Origin: Pseudomonadota bacterium
GTDB lineage: Bacteria > Pseudomonadota > Gammaproteobacteria > Burkholderiales > Burkholderiaceae_C
Direction: 5' to 3'
Assembly (NCBI GenBank): GCA_023442945.1
Contig: JAEZWW010000076.1
Span: 1-6,358 of the forward strand
Length of the DNA: 6,358 nucleotides
Under the pieces are notes generated by a model that was not told where the DNA came from, did no database searches, and saw nothing but the letters and a program-made list of their open reading frames with translations. Position numbers and translations under genes: made by a program. Positions 5,865 to 6,358 of this stretch are shown here, in pieces (within the stretch, counting starts at the first letter, position 1; each line of letters opens with the position of its first letter).

Positions 5865-6263
5865 ATGCCCCAAGCCCTGTTCCACCTCGCCTACCACGTG
5901 ACCGACCTGGACGAAGCCCGGCGCTTTTATGGCGCCGTGCTCGGCTGCCGCGAAGGCCGCAGCACCGACACCTGGGTCGACTTCGACTTCTTCGGCCACC
6001 AACTCTCGCTGCACCTGGGCGAACCCTTTTACACCACCGACACCGGCCAAGTCGGCGACCACTGGGTGCCCATGCCGCACCTTGGTCTGATCCTGCCACG
6101 CGCCGACTGGCAAGCCATGGCCGACCGCCTGCAAGCCGCCGGCACGGAATTCGTCATCGCGCCGCAGCTGCGCTTTGAAGGCCAGCCCGGCGAGCAGTGG
6201 ACGATGTTCTTCCGCGACCCGTTCGGCAACCCTGACCTGCCCCCCGTAGGGCGTACCAGTTGA
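5865..6263 (+). pseudogene. VOC/glyoxalase-fold protein, 3' end cut by an IS
   Basis: The product (132 residues as it now reads) is a small VOC-superfamily protein with two beta-alpha-beta-beta-beta modules. Module one starts FHLAYHVTDLDEARRFYG with H7. Module two starts PHLGLILPRADW with H72. It reaches RDPFGN (117-122) near the final strand. In this family that segment normally continues as x-x-E with a hydrophobic last strand and about 15 more residues; the Glu is usually a metal ligand. Here the IS3-type end begins at about 6233, and the last ten codons (PDLPPVGRTS) come from the IS until a TGA at 6261. The protein is probably misfolded or metal-free, so I call it a pseudogene, though it remains an open frame. 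The start could also be the ATG at 5856; neither has a clear ribosome binding site. It follows the hydratase by 22 bases and was probably in the same operon. Confidence 0.8.
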
Positions 6264-6274
6264 AGGTTAGTAGA

Positions 6275-6300
6275 GTCCGTTTTCGCAAGGAAGAACGGAC
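6275..6300 (+). promoter_or_regulatory. Hairpin carrying the transposase ribosome binding site
   Basis: GTCCGTT (6275-6281) pairs perfectly with AACGGAC (6294-6300). One G-U and one A-U pair extend the stem inwards to 9 bp around an 8-nt loop. Most of the AAGGAAG Shine-Dalgarno sequence (6287-6293) lies in that loop, and the stem ends at the base just before the OrfA ATG. The structure could limit OrfA translation. That it regulates is inference; the repeat and position are seen directly. Confidence 0.45.
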
Positions 6301-6358
6301 ATGAAGAAGAGCAGATTCACCGACGAGCAGATCATCGGTTTTCTCAAGCAGGCCGAGG
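6301..6358 (+). CDS. IS3-family transposase OrfA, N-terminal fragment
   Basis: Nineteen codons are visible before the window ends (MKKSRFTDEQIIGFLKQAE). They match the characteristic start of the helix-turn-helix OrfA (HTH_Tnp_1 type) of IS3-family elements. In such elements OrfA binds the IS ends, and a programmed -1 frameshift into orfB makes the full DDE transposase. The start is well supported by AAGGA about ten bases upstream. Whether the element is complete or active cannot be judged from this fragment. Confidence 0.85.
   Translation, partial: MKKSRFTDEQIIGFLKQAE

Larger units (their letters stand above)
6233..6358 (+). mobile_element. Left end of an IS3-family insertion sequence (partial)
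   Basis: The VOC coding sequence is interrupted at about 6233, where TGACCTGCCCCCC begins. That fits the TG-starting, C-rich terminal inverted repeats of IS3-family elements. About 70 bases later an OrfA typical of the family starts. The right end, second inverted repeat and target-site duplication lie outside the window, so the exact boundary is inferred from where VOC homology stops and the IS-like terminus starts. Confidence 0.75.

Overview
The window is high-GC DNA with a strong G/C third-position bias. Its gene content fits a betaproteobacterium of the Burkholderiales, most likely Comamonadaceae. That placement is an inference from codon use, the gene families, and an intergenic sequence at about 2553-2620 that resembles a short repeat I remember from Comamonadaceae genomes. 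Seven chromosomal genes and the left end of an insertion sequence can be supported. I see no tRNA, rRNA, CRISPR array, phage module or defence system.

Left block (about 35-1745, minus strand): a periplasmic copper-handling cluster. In order of transcription it holds a DUF2946 protein (1374-1736), a YcnI-like DUF1775 protein (661-1221) and a PCu(A)C copper chaperone (76-609). It ends at an 11-bp-stem hairpin (35-71). The two exported copper binders both carry His-rich C-terminal tails. A glutathione S-transferase (1835-2485, plus) is divergent from this cluster.

Middle and right block (2621-5842): acyl-CoA metabolism. A crotonase-fold protein that lacks both canonical hydratase glutamates (2621-3436, minus) is divergent from a two-gene operon. 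That operon encodes an AMP-forming acyl-CoA ligase (3498-5084) and a canonical enoyl-CoA hydratase (5081-5842), which share an ATGA overlap. The layout suggests activation of a carboxylic acid to its CoA thioester followed by hydration or isomerisation. The substrate cannot be read from sequence.

Right edge: a VOC/glyoxalase-fold gene (5865-6263) follows 22 bases later. Its 3' end is cut by the left end of an IS3-family element (from about 6233), whose OrfA begins at 6301 and runs out of the window. The truncated VOC protein ends in about ten residues encoded by the IS and has lost its last strand, including the usual metal-binding Glu.

Nothing here is a clearly new system. The points most worth checking are the IS-truncated VOC gene, the crotonase without catalytic glutamates, two promoters with the same layout that predict leaderless mRNAs, and a hairpin that places the transposase ribosome binding site in its loop.
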